Shown here one piece after another: positions 1 through 9,064 of a stretch of 64,000 nucleotides of DNA. The stretch spans positions 248,001-312,000 of the forward strand of contig CAVWDE010000020.1 in the NCBI GenBank assembly GCA_963753685.1, written 5' to 3'. This stretch comes from DATAOG01 sp963753685. Lineage in GTDB: Bacteria; Pseudomonadota; Alphaproteobacteria; Geminicoccales; Geminicoccaceae. Both the position numbers and the translations under genes were made by a program. The first letter of the stretch is position 1. The number at the start of each line of letters is the position of its first letter. The notes under the pieces were generated by a model. That model saw only the letters and a list, made by a program, of their open reading frames with translations. It did not search any database and was not told the origin of the DNA.

Positions 1-794
1 CCGCGCGCGCGATCCTCGCCTGCCTGCAGGGCGGCCTGCGCGCGGCCGGCCTGCCCGAGGCCGCGATCCAGAGCCTGCCGACCACCGATCGGGCCGCGGT
101 CGGCATCATGCTGACCATGAGCGAGCAGATCGACGTGATCGTGCCGCGCGGCGGCCCGTCGCTGATCGAGCGGGTGCAGAAGGAGAGCCGGATTCCGGTG
201 CTCGCCCATCGGGACGGCATCTGCCACGTCTATCTGCATGCGGCGGCCGACCCGGCGATGGCGCGCGCGATCACTCTCAATGCCAAGATGCGCCGGACCT
301 CGGTGTGCGGCGCCGCCGAGACGCTGCTGGTCGATCGCGCCGCGGCCGGCCGGCTGCTGTCGGGGGTGCTCGAGGATCTGCTGGCGGCCGGGTGCGAGGT
401 GCGCGCCGAGCCCGAGGTCCAGGCCATGGACCCGCGGATCGAGCCGGCGAGCGAGGCCGACTGGTCGATGGAGTATCTGGACGCGGTCCTTGCGATCAAG
501 GCGGTCGACGGCCTGGATGCGGCGATCGCGCATATCAACCGCTACGGCTCGCACCACACCGACACGATCGTCACCGGCGAGCGGGCCGCGGCCGAGCGCT
601 TCCTCGCCGAAGTCGACAGCGCGATCGTGCTGCACAACGCCTCGACCCAGTTCGCGGATGGCGGCGAGTTCGGCATGGGCGCCGAGATCGGCATCTCGAC
701 CGGCCGGCTGCACGCTCGCGGGCCGGTCGGCGTCGAGCAGCTGACCAGCTTCAAATACGTGGTGCGCGGCAGCGGTCAGATCCGGCCCGCATGA
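1..794 (+). CDS. proA: glutamate-5-semialdehyde dehydrogenase (gamma-glutamyl phosphate reductase), 3' part
   Basis: C-terminal ~263 residues of the NADPH-dependent cytosolic reductase that converts glutamyl-5-phosphate to the semialdehyde in proline synthesis. The frame is open from base 3, so the start lies outside the window; the family is about 420 aa, so roughly 150 N-terminal residues are not seen. The catalytic-cysteine motif SVCGAAETLLV is intact (Cys codon 306-308), as are the IDVIVPRGG and GVEQLTSFKY blocks. Its stop (792-794) overlaps the nadD ATG at 791 as ATGA, which suggests translational coupling. proA-nadD-rsfS is a known alphaproteobacterial order. Confidence 0.95.
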   Translation, partial: ARAILACLQGGLRAAGLPEAAIQSLPTTDRAAVGIMLTMSEQIDVIVPRGGPSLIERVQKESRIPVLAHRDGICHVYLHAAADPAMARAITLNAKMRRTSVCGAAETLLVDRAAAGRLLSGVLEDLLAAGCEVRAEPEVQAMDPRIEPASEADWSMEYLDAVLAIKAVDGLDAAIAHINRYGSHHTDTIVTGERAAAERFLAEVDSAIVLHNASTQFADGGEFGMGAEIGISTGRLHARGPVGVEQLTSFKYVVRGSGQIRPA

Positions 795-1459
795 ATCATC
801 GCCGGCCGATCGCCCGGATCAATCGGCCGCGCCCGGTCGAGATGACGCCGCGGCCCGTGTCGCGGCGCCGGATCGGGCTGCTCGGCGGCTCGTTCAACCC
901 GGCGCACGAGGGCCATCTCGCGATCAGCCGGGAGGCCCTGAAGCGACTGCGGCTGGACCGCATCTGGTGGTTGGTCTCGCCGCAGAACCCCCTGAAACCG
1001 GCTGCCGGTATGGCGGACTTTGCCGACCGCGTCGCCTCGGCGCGCGCCCTCGCGGCCAGAGATCGGCGCATCGAGGTCAGTGAGCTCGAGCAAAGGCTGG
1101 GCACGCGCTACACCGTCGATACCATCCAATGGTTGAGCCATCATCAAGTAGAGAACATCGTATGGTTGATAGGGGCGGACAACTTGCTACAATTGCCCCG
1201 CTGGCGCCACTGGGAGCGCCTGCTTGCGATGGTTCCCATTGCCGTCTTTGACCGTGACCCTTATTCTTACCCGGCATCGGCGGGCCGGGTCGCGCGGCGC
1301 TACGCTGGCCGGCGCCTCGGGCAGAGCGCCGCGCCGGCTTTGGCGGAGCGGCACCCACCCGCCTGGGTGTATCTACGGCTGCGTCGACACGAGGCGTCGA
1401 GCACGGCAATTCGTCGGGAGCAGAGGAGCCCGGGTCGGCGCGCCCGAAGAAAGGAGTGA
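791..1459 (+). CDS. nadD: nicotinate-nucleotide adenylyltransferase
   Basis: Adenylates nicotinate mononucleotide to deamido-NAD in NAD synthesis; cytosolic. 222 aa from ATG 791. The nucleotidyltransferase signature GSFNPAHEGHL follows a ~30-residue Arg-rich N-terminal extension, and the second motif SSTAIR is near the C-terminus. An internal ATG at 842 would remove most of the extension and is a possible alternative start. I prefer 791 because it overlaps the proA stop. Its own stop overlaps the GTG of rsfS (GTGA at 1456-1459), so three genes are read as one coupled unit. Confidence 0.93.
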   Translation: MNHRRPIARINRPRPVEMTPRPVSRRRIGLLGGSFNPAHEGHLAISREALKRLRLDRIWWLVSPQNPLKPAAGMADFADRVASARALAARDRRIEVSELEQRLGTRYTVDTIQWLSHHQVENIVWLIGADNLLQLPRWRHWERLLAMVPIAVFDRDPYSYPASAGRVARRYAGRRLGQSAAPALAERHPPAWVYLRLRRHEASSTAIRREQRSPGRRARRKE

Positions 1460-1845
1460 CCGTCATAGGCACGGAGACGCGCACGCGGCCAGTCAGTCCT
1501 GACCTGCTAGAGCTCGTTCTCACCTCGCTCGCCGACGACAAGGCGATCGATCCCGTCACCATCGATCTCACCGGCAAGACCAGCATCGCAGACGCCATGG
1601 TGATCGCGACCGGCAGCTCGCAGCGCCACCTCGCGACCATGGGCGAGCACCTGCTGACGCGCCTCAAGGCCGCCCGGCTGCCGGCCCTCGGCGCCGAGGG
1701 TGGTGGCCGGTCGGATTGGCTTTTGATCGATGCCGGCGATGTCATCGTCCACCTGTTCAAGGACGAGGTGCGGCGCTTTTACGACCTGGAAAAGCTCTGG
1801 GGCACGGCCCTGCCCGAGCTGGCCGCCGTCGCCCGCCACGCCTGA
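1456..1845 (+). CDS. rsfS: ribosome silencing factor RsfS (YbeB/Iojap family)
   Basis: Binds L14 of the large ribosomal subunit and blocks subunit joining under starvation. 129 aa. Family blocks seen: DLTGKTSIADAMVIATG, the GGRSDWLLIDAGDVIVHLF region, and RRFYDLEKLW near the C-terminus. The first possible start is GTG 1456 inside the nadD stop overlap. However, the AAGGAG ribosome-binding sequence (1451-1456) runs into that GTG, leaving no spacer. The only codon at a normal distance is ATA (1465), so the true start is unclear. Confidence 0.92.
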   Translation: MTVIGTETRTRPVSPDLLELVLTSLADDKAIDPVTIDLTGKTSIADAMVIATGSSQRHLATMGEHLLTRLKAARLPALGAEGGGRSDWLLIDAGDVIVHLFKDEVRRFYDLEKLWGTALPELAAVARHA

Positions 1846-1881
1846 GCGCCGCGGCGTCGCGCCCCAGCAGCGGGCGGTGCC

Positions 1882-2352
1882 ATGCGGATCACCATCGCCG
1901 CCGTCGGCCGCGAGCCCGCGGGGCCGATCCGGGAGTTGTTCGAGGACTACCGTCGGCGCTCGGCCTGGCCGATCCGCTTGGTCGAGATCGCGCCGCGGCG
2001 GCCGTTGCCGCCCGAGCGGCGCGTGGCCGAGGAGGCGGAGCGACTGTTGCGCGCGCTGCCGGCCGGCGCTCTCGCGGTCGCGCTCGACGAGCACGGCCGG
2101 CAGCTCGACAGCCTGGCGTTCGCGCGCCAGCTCGGCCGCTGGCGGGACCGCGGCGAGAGCGACCTCGCGTTCCTGATCGGTGGGCCGGACGGGCTCGCAA
2201 CCAGCGTCCGGGACCGGGCCGCAGCGGTGGTCGCGCTCGGCCCGATGACCTGGCCGCACCGGCTGGTGCGGGTCATGCTGGCCGAGCAGCTGTACCGCGC
2301 CGAGAGCATTCTCGCCGGCCATCCCTACCATCGCGCGAGCCCGCACGATTGA
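1882..2352 (+). CDS. rlmH: 23S rRNA (pseudouridine1915-N3)-methyltransferase
   Basis: SPOUT-class methyltransferase that modifies pseudouridine 1915 of 23S rRNA on assembled 70S ribosomes using SAM. 156 aa, the usual length. The C-terminal SAM-binding knot is intact: LAFLIGGPDGL, then MTWPHRLVRVMLAEQLYRA and GHPYHR. It lies 36 bases after rsfS, and the rsfS-rlmH pairing is widely conserved. In many relatives an EnvC/M23 peptidase gene follows; here only a broken secreted-protein reading frame does. Confidence 0.95.
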   Translation: MRITIAAVGREPAGPIRELFEDYRRRSAWPIRLVEIAPRRPLPPERRVAEEAERLLRALPAGALAVALDEHGRQLDSLAFARQLGRWRDRGESDLAFLIGGPDGLATSVRDRAAAVVALGPMTWPHRLVRVMLAEQLYRAESILAGHPYHRASPHD

Positions 2353-2449
2353 CCGGCCGCCGCCGGATAGCACATAGCAGGCCGACGGCGAGGCGCATCT
2401 GGCGCTCGGGTGACCGGCGCCGGTCAGGCGACGATGGGGCCAACCCGCC

Positions 2450-2853
2450 ATGCGGCGGCTGAGGAGAGCATCCACGATCGGCCTGATGGCCGGCGTGGTG
2501 GGGGTACTGCTCGCCGCGACGCCGCTCGGCGCGGCGGTCGAGGGGCCGGGTCCGCTTGCGGACGCCGGCGAGCGAGCTGCTGCTGGCGAGCGGCGATGCC
2601 GCGGTCGTGGTCGCGGGCGCGGCGCCGCAACCGGAGATCGTCGTCCGGGCCGGTGCTTGCGGAGACGCCCGACGTGAACTTTATACCGCTAGGCGAGCAG
2701 TGGGAGGCGATCGCGAATCATCCGAATGTCGCAATGGTGATCGTTGTGAGGATGAATCAAGACAATGTCGAAGACAGCTTCGAGACCTTTGTTTCAAAAA
2801 CCGCAGGAACGGAGGCGCTGAAGTTTAAGGATGGCTACGAATATCAGGCATGA
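2450..2853 (+). pseudogene. remnant of a small secreted-protein gene
   Basis: A start at 2450 opens a convincing signal peptide (MRRLRRASTIGLMAGVVGVL then AATPLGAA). The frame then becomes Arg-rich and implausible. Protein-like sequence continues in a second frame from about 2556 (SELLLASGDAAVVVAGAAP) and in a third from about 2665 to the stop at 2853 (DVNFIPLGEQWEAIANHPNV). This looks like one gene broken by at least two indels. The last third is AT-richer than its surroundings, so a composite of two sources is also possible. I do not recognise the family. Confidence 0.35.
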
Positions 2854-3076
2854 TTGGGAGAACGAAAATTGCAGGGCATGCCGGGTGTCGTTGGGCTTTC
2901 ATGAGGGGAGCAATTGCCTCGTCAAAGTCCTCGGCACGATAATCGACGTATGCAAGCACTGAAGGCAGACTAGGGGTATGGCAGCGGCGGGAGGAACAGG
3001 CGGGTCGGCTTGATGCTCTCGGGGCAATCTTTTCGCTGTGGCCCGCCGTACACCGGGGCTGCGGTGTCGCGGTCCC

Positions 3077-4126
3077 TCAGGGGCCAGTGGCGGGCGCTGG
3101 ACCGACGGGCTGCGGGTCGGCGGTTTGCTCGACGAAGGTGCGGGCGTGGCGGAGGTTGTCCGGTGCGCTGGCGGAGGCTGGCTGCTGGCGGGCGAACTTG
3201 ACCAGGTCGCACTGGGTGAGGATCCGGCCGATCAGCTGCCGGCGGACGGTGAGCGGGCCGCCGGTGTGGTCGGCTGCGGCCAGCAGTTCCTCGGTGGTCT
3301 GGGTCGGGGCGCTGAGCCCGAAGCGCCCGTCCACGTAATGCCGGAGGATGTCGGCGAGGCGGACGTAGAACTCCTCGGTGGCCGGTCGATCGGCCGGCAG
3401 CCGCCGCTCGAGGCGCTCGAGCTCGGCCAGTGCCAGCAGATGGGCCGGCTGTGGTGGCGGTGGCCCAGCCGCGGCGCGTCGCCGGCGCCACCAGACGAGC
3501 AGGGCCAGGCAGGCGAGCCCGAGCGCCAGGAGAGCGACCGGCCACACCAGCCAGGTCAGTCCGGCACGTGGCAGCTCGACCGGTGGCGCGATGTCCTTGG
3601 GCTCGGTCAGGTCGACGTCGGCAGGCAGGACCGAGGTCACGGTGATCTCGAATGGCTCGGTCTGCAGCTGGCGTGCGCCCGCCGGCTGGTCGGCCTGCTC
3701 CCGGAAGCCGACCGCCAATGCCGGCAGGGTCAGCAGGCCCGCGTCCTCGACCTCCAGAATGTAGTCGCGTCGCCACTGCACGCGCGCGGCGCCGTCGTTC
3801 GAGGGGTCGGCTGCGGTCTGGCTCGCGACCACGAAGGGCCCGAGCTTGTCACGGATCGCGGGCAGGGTGACCGCGGTCTGCGCTGGCGCCTCGACCACCA
3901 GGGTCAGACGCAGGTGGCCATCGATTGGCATGGTCCGCCGGTCAGCCTCGAGGGTGACCCGGACCGCGCCTTGGCTCTGCTGCTGGCGGATCGGTTCCGG
4001 CGCGGCTGAGGCATCCGCGGCGCGCGCGGACGCGGACGGATGGGCGGTCATGGCCACCCCGAGCCCTGCCGCCAACGCGTAGCCGAGCGCGGCTCGGGGG
4101 ACGAGGACGAAGCGCCCGCGCCGCAT
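3077..4126 (-). CDS. BatD-like membrane protein of the MoxR/DUF58 operon
   Basis: 349 aa: N-terminal signal or anchor segment (residues ~10-28), a periplasmic beta-rich region of about 160 residues with a PIDGHLRLTLVVEAP stretch, one strong transmembrane segment (LTWLVWPVALLALGLACL), an Arg-rich stop-transfer, and a cytosolic helical tail (EEFYVRLADILRHYVDGRFG). This matches BatD/oxygen-tolerance-type proteins encoded beside MoxR ATPases. Its ATG overlaps the DUF58 stop by one base (TGATG, 4124-4128). The precise function in this organism is not known. Confidence 0.75.
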   Translation of the reverse strand: MRRGRFVLVPRAALGYALAAGLGVAMTAHPSASARAADASAAPEPIRQQQSQGAVRVTLEADRRTMPIDGHLRLTLVVEAPAQTAVTLPAIRDKLGPFVVASQTAADPSNDGAARVQWRRDYILEVEDAGLLTLPALAVGFREQADQPAGARQLQTEPFEITVTSVLPADVDLTEPKDIAPPVELPRAGLTWLVWPVALLALGLACLALLVWWRRRRAAAGPPPPQPAHLLALAELERLERRLPADRPATEEFYVRLADILRHYVDGRFGLSAPTQTTEELLAAADHTGGPLTVRRQLIGRILTQCDLVKFARQQPASASAPDNLRHARTFVEQTADPQPVGPAPATGP

Positions 4127-5013
4127 CAGCGGCTCGCGCGGAGGCGTTGCTCGCGCTGGTGGAAGAAGCGCATCAGGGGCTGGATGTAGGGTTGATCGGT
4201 CTGGATTTCGATCGGGTCGACGCCCTGCGAGCGGAACAGGCGCTGGCGCGCCAGGACGGCGGCCTCGCGGCGCTCGCGGTATTGCCGGCGGACGGCGGCG
4301 CTGCCGGTATCGACCAGGACCTGCTGGCCGGTCTCGAGATCGCGCAGGCTGAGCAGGCCGAGGTTGGGCAGCTCGGCCTCGCGCCGGTCGGCGATGCAGA
4401 TCGGGATCACGTCGTGGCGCCGGCGGGCAAGCCGCAGCTGCCGCTCGTAGCCGCTCGCCAGAAAGTCCGAGAGCAGGAAGCTCACCGAGCGCCGCCGGCT
4501 GATCCGGTGCAGATAGTCGAGCGCCAGGCCAAGGTCGGTGCCGCGCCGCGCGGGCTCGAAGTGGAGCATCTCCCGGATCACCCGGAGCGCCCGGTTCTTG
4601 CCCTTCTGCGGCGGCACGAAGCGCTCGATCTGGTCGGTGAACAGGATCAGCCCGACCTTGTCGTTGTTGCGGATCGCGCTCAGCGCCAAGAGCGCGCAGA
4701 TCTCGGTCGCGATCTCGGTCTTGAGCCTGGCCGTGCTGCCGAACCGGCCGGACGCGCTGAGGTCGACCAGCAGCATCACGGTCAGCTCGCGCTCCTCGAT
4801 GTAGCGCTTGACGAACGGATGCCCGAGCCGTGCGGTCACGTTCCAGTCGATCGTGCGCACATCGTCGCCCGGCACGTATTCGCGGACGTCCGCGAACTCC
4901 AGACCGCGGCCCTTGAACACGCTGTGGTACTCGCCCGCGAACACGCCATCGACCAGGCGGCGGGTCCGGATGTGGATCCGGCGGATCTGGCGGAGAGCTT
5001 CGAGGCTCAGCAT
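4126..5013 (-). CDS. DUF58 domain protein with VWA-like fold
   Basis: 295 aa cytosolic protein. N-terminal DUF58 signature GLEFADVREYVPGDDVRTID followed by WNVTAR, then a VWA-like MIDAS segment LLVDLSASGRFGS. DUF58 proteins sit beside MoxR ATPases and are thought to act with them in chaperone or metal-insertion complexes (family knowledge). It lies 23 bases downstream of the MoxR gene on the same strand and overlaps the next gene by one base, so all three are one transcription unit. Confidence 0.88.
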   Translation of the reverse strand: MLSLEALRQIRRIHIRTRRLVDGVFAGEYHSVFKGRGLEFADVREYVPGDDVRTIDWNVTARLGHPFVKRYIEERELTVMLLVDLSASGRFGSTARLKTEIATEICALLALSAIRNNDKVGLILFTDQIERFVPPQKGKNRALRVIREMLHFEPARRGTDLGLALDYLHRISRRRSVSFLLSDFLASGYERQLRLARRRHDVIPICIADRREAELPNLGLLSLRDLETGQQVLVDTGSAAVRRQYRERREAAVLARQRLFRSQGVDPIEIQTDQPYIQPLMRFFHQREQRLRASR

Positions 5014-5036
5014 CTTAGCCTGGCGCCGGCCGGCGA

Positions 5037-6080
<1,044 letters not shown>

Positions 6081-6590
6081 GTCGTCAGCACCGATCCCGC
6101 TGCATGGAGCGTGCGCACACCCGAGCGGATCGTCGAGCCACAGGCTCGGATCGCGGTTGCCGGCTGGGTCGGCGGTCTCGGAGCACCACGGTCTAACGGT
6201 TCCACGATCGGGCCCGAGCGATCAAGCGCTTTCTCTCGAAGGACCTGCGACCAAGCGCCGGGCGGGCCGAACGGCATCGTGCCGGGTTGAACTCGACGCG
6301 ATGTCGGTTGAAAACTACATTACACCATGTGTATTTCAGTTTCATCGGCGGCGGACGATGCTGCTATTGATCGGATTGCGGTCGAGCGGGTGCTGGCGCC
6401 GTGCCGATCCGGCGGAGCGCATCGTCGAACGCCTCCCTCGGACTGGTCAGCAGCCAAGTCGCGCGCCGCCTCAACGAAGCGGCGCGATTGCTTTGCGTCG
6501 ACCTGACGTCTCCGTGGGCTCGACTGCTCGGCCTTCTTGCATCTTGCCATCTTGTCGTTCCGCCAATCCTACAATAACGGGGATGCTAAT
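6081..6590. other. gene-free stretch upstream of MoxR
   Basis: No protein gene is supported. The first ~220 bases are GC-rich and probably carry the MoxR operon promoter. From about 6300 the composition becomes markedly AT-richer and stays so to about 7490, which marks the edge of an insertion of foreign character. Short open frames here lack ribosome-binding sites and recognisable motifs. Confidence 0.5.
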
Positions 6591-6824
6591 ATGACGCCTG
6601 ACCCGCAAGCTATCACAGATATATCCGACTTCGACAAGACGGCTTCGTCTGACCGTCTATCTTTCACCGAGCGCCAACTTCGATGCACAATTATCACTGA
6701 GCTCATGGCGACCTTTTTCGACGCTTGTATAGACGGTCTAGTTCTGCACGAATCTCAGGCTCGGTTGATAGCCGGTGGAATAATTTATCGCCTGCGTTCG
6801 CCGGATGTGACCGTAGCAGAATAA
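6591..6824 (+). CDS. small hypothetical protein
   Basis: 77 aa from ATG 6591, chosen because a GGGG-containing sequence lies just upstream (6579-6583). The product is acidic at the N-terminus and helical, with no motif I recognise (TFFDACIDGLVLHESQARLI in the middle). Its codons are AT-richer than those of neighbouring housekeeping genes. It converges on, and overlaps by about 120 bases, the hypothetical gene on the other strand, so one of the two may be spurious. Confidence 0.35.
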   Translation: MTPDPQAITDISDFDKTASSDRLSFTERQLRCTIITELMATFFDACIDGLVLHESQARLIAGGIIYRLRSPDVTVAE

Positions 6825-7491
6825 AATAAAATCGTTGATAATATTGGGATATTCGCTGTATATCCGCTTCGATTTTATCGAAGTTTTCTTTCTTATATAC
6901 AAACATCTTGTCATACGAGATTGTTTTGACTAGTTCTTTCGATCTCGCTTCTAATTCCCCGCTAAGGCGCAGTTGCTCAAACTCGGCAGGGTCTAATCGT
7001 GTAAGTTCCTCGAACATGGCACGCCTTTGTTGCTCCATGTCATCTTCGCGCAATGCCGACTCAATTGTCTCCGTAGGATTACACAGTATCAAGGCGTCTG
7101 GCACAGCAGATGAGTATCCCCATATCCAGTGCGCAATCTTATGTCGTTCTTTTGCAACTGAATTCGTGAGTTTTAGTATAACCTCAAATACGTCACGTTC
7201 ATCGGGAGAAAGCAGGACGTCGGCCGCTGCGCGAAAAACAGAATACTGCGCGGAGGTACTCAGTAATGCTCTATACATTGCTACCGCCGGTTTCGCATGA
7301 GCGCCTAACATAGTTACAAGCAACCTGTTTTGACGGGATTCTAATGACGCCCAGGCTGCGATTACCTTCGCAGCATGGGCACCAAGCGCTGGACACCAAT
7401 CGATCGGCGCAGATCCACAATCAAATATAAAAAGACCAACAGCGTCGCGGCATACGCGTGAGAGTGGCTGAGGCATGGACGATTCCAGCAA
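6703..7491 (-). CDS. hypothetical protein, AT-rich orphan
   Basis: 262 aa, predicted soluble and mostly helical, without a motif I can assign. Long helices run through the centre (DVFEVILKLTNSVAKERHKI) and the C-terminal third is Lys/Tyr-rich. The fragment AKERHKIAHWIWG resembles the helix carrying R-x4-6-H motifs in HEPN folds, but this is only a visual impression. Base composition differs clearly from flanking genes, suggesting horizontal acquisition. A second in-frame ATG (MPQPLSRV) at 7476 is an alternative start. Confidence 0.55.
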   Translation of the reverse strand: MLESSMPQPLSRVCRDAVGLFIFDCGSAPIDWCPALGAHAAKVIAAWASLESRQNRLLVTMLGAHAKPAVAMYRALLSTSAQYSVFRAAADVLLSPDERDVFEVILKLTNSVAKERHKIAHWIWGYSSAVPDALILCNPTETIESALREDDMEQQRRAMFEELTRLDPAEFEQLRLSGELEARSKELVKTISYDKMFVYKKENFDKIEADIQRISQYYQRFYFILLRSHPANAGDKLFHRLSTEPEIRAELDRLYKRRKRSP

Positions 7492-7676
7492 GCGAGGGCG
7501 AGAGCCGTCTTAACCGGAGGCGAAGGAAAGCACAGAATTTAGGCGTGAACTTTCGCTCGCCCGCGCCGGCTCCAACCCATACGCGGGTTTGAACGACTGG
7601 GTCGGGGTGGCACCCGGCCCAACGTCGTTCTAGGTCGACGGGATCTATGCACGAACCTGCCGCCTATTCAAGATCG

Positions 7677-8290
7677 CTAATCAATCCGCCGATAGGTCAG
7701 CCGCTTGCCCTTGATGCCAACGAGGGCGCGGCTTGCGCGCCCGTTGTCGTCCACGCCAAGCCCGACGCGGTTGTTGTGGCGAAACTCGAACTCGGCAAGG
7801 TAGCGGTGAACGTGCTTCTCGCCGCAGTGCTGATAGACGCAATTCATGCCACGCTTGAACACCGAAAACAGGTTCTCGGCGGTGTTGGTGTGCGCCCGAA
7901 GCCATGAGACGGTCGCCCACCAGGCCTCGCGAATTCGGCGCCGAGCTTGGTGTAGAGCCTGCTTTCATCGGTCATCAGGGCGGCCTCGCGGGAAACGTTC
8001 TCGCGCACGATATCGCCGACCCTCGATCTTGTCGCGTGCTCGACGTGGAACGCCCTGGCGTGGCCGCCGCGCTCGACCAGGGCCAGCACGGCGCGCTTGC
8101 TGGCCGGCCCGCGGGTGTGCCTGGCGCGCAGCGTCTCGACTTCCTTGGCGCCGAGGTGAGTCTCGTCTACCTCGACCTCTTTGCCGACGCCGCCCAACTC
8201 CGGAGGCTCGCCAGAGCGCATGGCTTCGCGGATGCGGTGCGCCAGGGAACCACGCCGTGCGATACAGCACCTCCACGATGCGGTGCAGCT
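7677..8290 (-). pseudogene. IS1595-type transposase remnant
   Basis: Three conserved pieces of an IS1595 (ISXO2-like DDE) transposase are seen: LAHRIREAM (~8210-8240), then EVEVDETHLGAKE with the first catalytic Asp and ASKRAVLALVERGG, then AENLFSVFKRGMNCVYQHCG and HRYLAEFEFRHNNR near the end. The frame shifts between ~7950 and ~7870, where about 30 bases also seem missing, and the N-terminal zinc ribbon is not found. The element is therefore dead and truncated. I could not define terminal inverted repeats. Its right end abuts the 3' part of an antitoxin gene. Confidence 0.75.
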
Positions 8291-8491
8291 GGTGCCTTCA
8301 AGCTGGCACTGCGCAATGTCGCTGAGGCACGTCTCGGTGGGATGAGCGCTCTGTCCGAGCGGACCGAGCTCAATCGGGAAGCGCTGTACCGCTCTTTGTC
8401 CGGAGATGGCAACCCGACGCTCGAGACGCTGACCAGGGTCATGCGGGCTCTCGGCCTGCGCATTGCCGTCGCCGTCGGGCCAGCCGAGTAA
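8291..8491 (+). pseudogene. 3' part of a HigA-like addiction-module antitoxin
   Basis: The last 66 codons encode a typical antitoxin C-terminal half: FKLALRNVAEARLGGMSAL, then LNREALYRSLSGDGNPTLET and VMRALGLRIAV. This is the helix-turn-helix region of the 'addiction module antidote protein' family, normally ~100 aa. About 30 N-terminal residues are missing and are replaced by sequence belonging to the IS1595 remnant. The upstream continuation of this frame is antisense to the transposase and is not a gene. No partner toxin is visible. Confidence 0.65.
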
Positions 8492-8582
8492 GGATACGGA
8501 AGCTGGAAGCGTCGCGCTCGCAGTGGCAAGCGCGTCCCACGATCGTCGGCGTGGTCGGGCCGGGCGCTCGGCCGCGCTCCCG

Positions 8583-8846
8583 TCAGTGCAGGCGCATCAG
8601 GGCGCGGGCGTAGCGGAAGCGGTTCGGCTGGATCAGCTCGGCGCTGGCGACCTTGACGCTGTGCAGGCGGCCGTCGAGCGAGCTCTCCCAGAACGCCAGG
8701 AACTTGTGCAGGATCGGAAACTTCGGCACGAGGTCGATGTTCTGCCAGATATAGGTCTGCAGAAGGCTCGGATGATCCGGCATGTGATAGAGGATTTCCG
8801 CCGTCGTCAGCCGGTAGTCTTTGACCATCAGCTCGAGATCGCGCAT
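8583..8846 (-). CDS. usg: Usg family protein
   Basis: 87 aa protein of the Usg family, found almost only in alphaproteobacteria, often near trp genes, function unknown. The sequence fits throughout: YRLTTAEILYHMPDHPSLLQ, WQNIDLVPKFPILHKFLAFW, GRLHSVKVA, and the terminal RLH. Start ATG 8846. No trp genes lie nearby here. It supports the alphaproteobacterial assignment. Confidence 0.88.
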   Translation of the reverse strand: MRDLELMVKDYRLTTAEILYHMPDHPSLLQTYIWQNIDLVPKFPILHKFLAFWESSLDGRLHSVKVASAELIQPNRFRYARALMRLH

Positions 8847-9064
8847 CGTCTGTCTCCTCGGGACTCGCTCCTACCTCCGCTCCCTGCATGATCTCTGCCA
8901 GATCGGCGCCGATCGAGTGCTGCCGGCGTCCCATCTCAAACGCATTCTTCGGGATTGTAGTTCCTGCGCGGGCCATGAAAAGCCCGAATCCCGGAGTTTT
9001 GCCCAAAATGTGTCTGTGCGGTACAAGGATGCGTAATTTTCGGTCACACTGGGGGGACGTTGGC

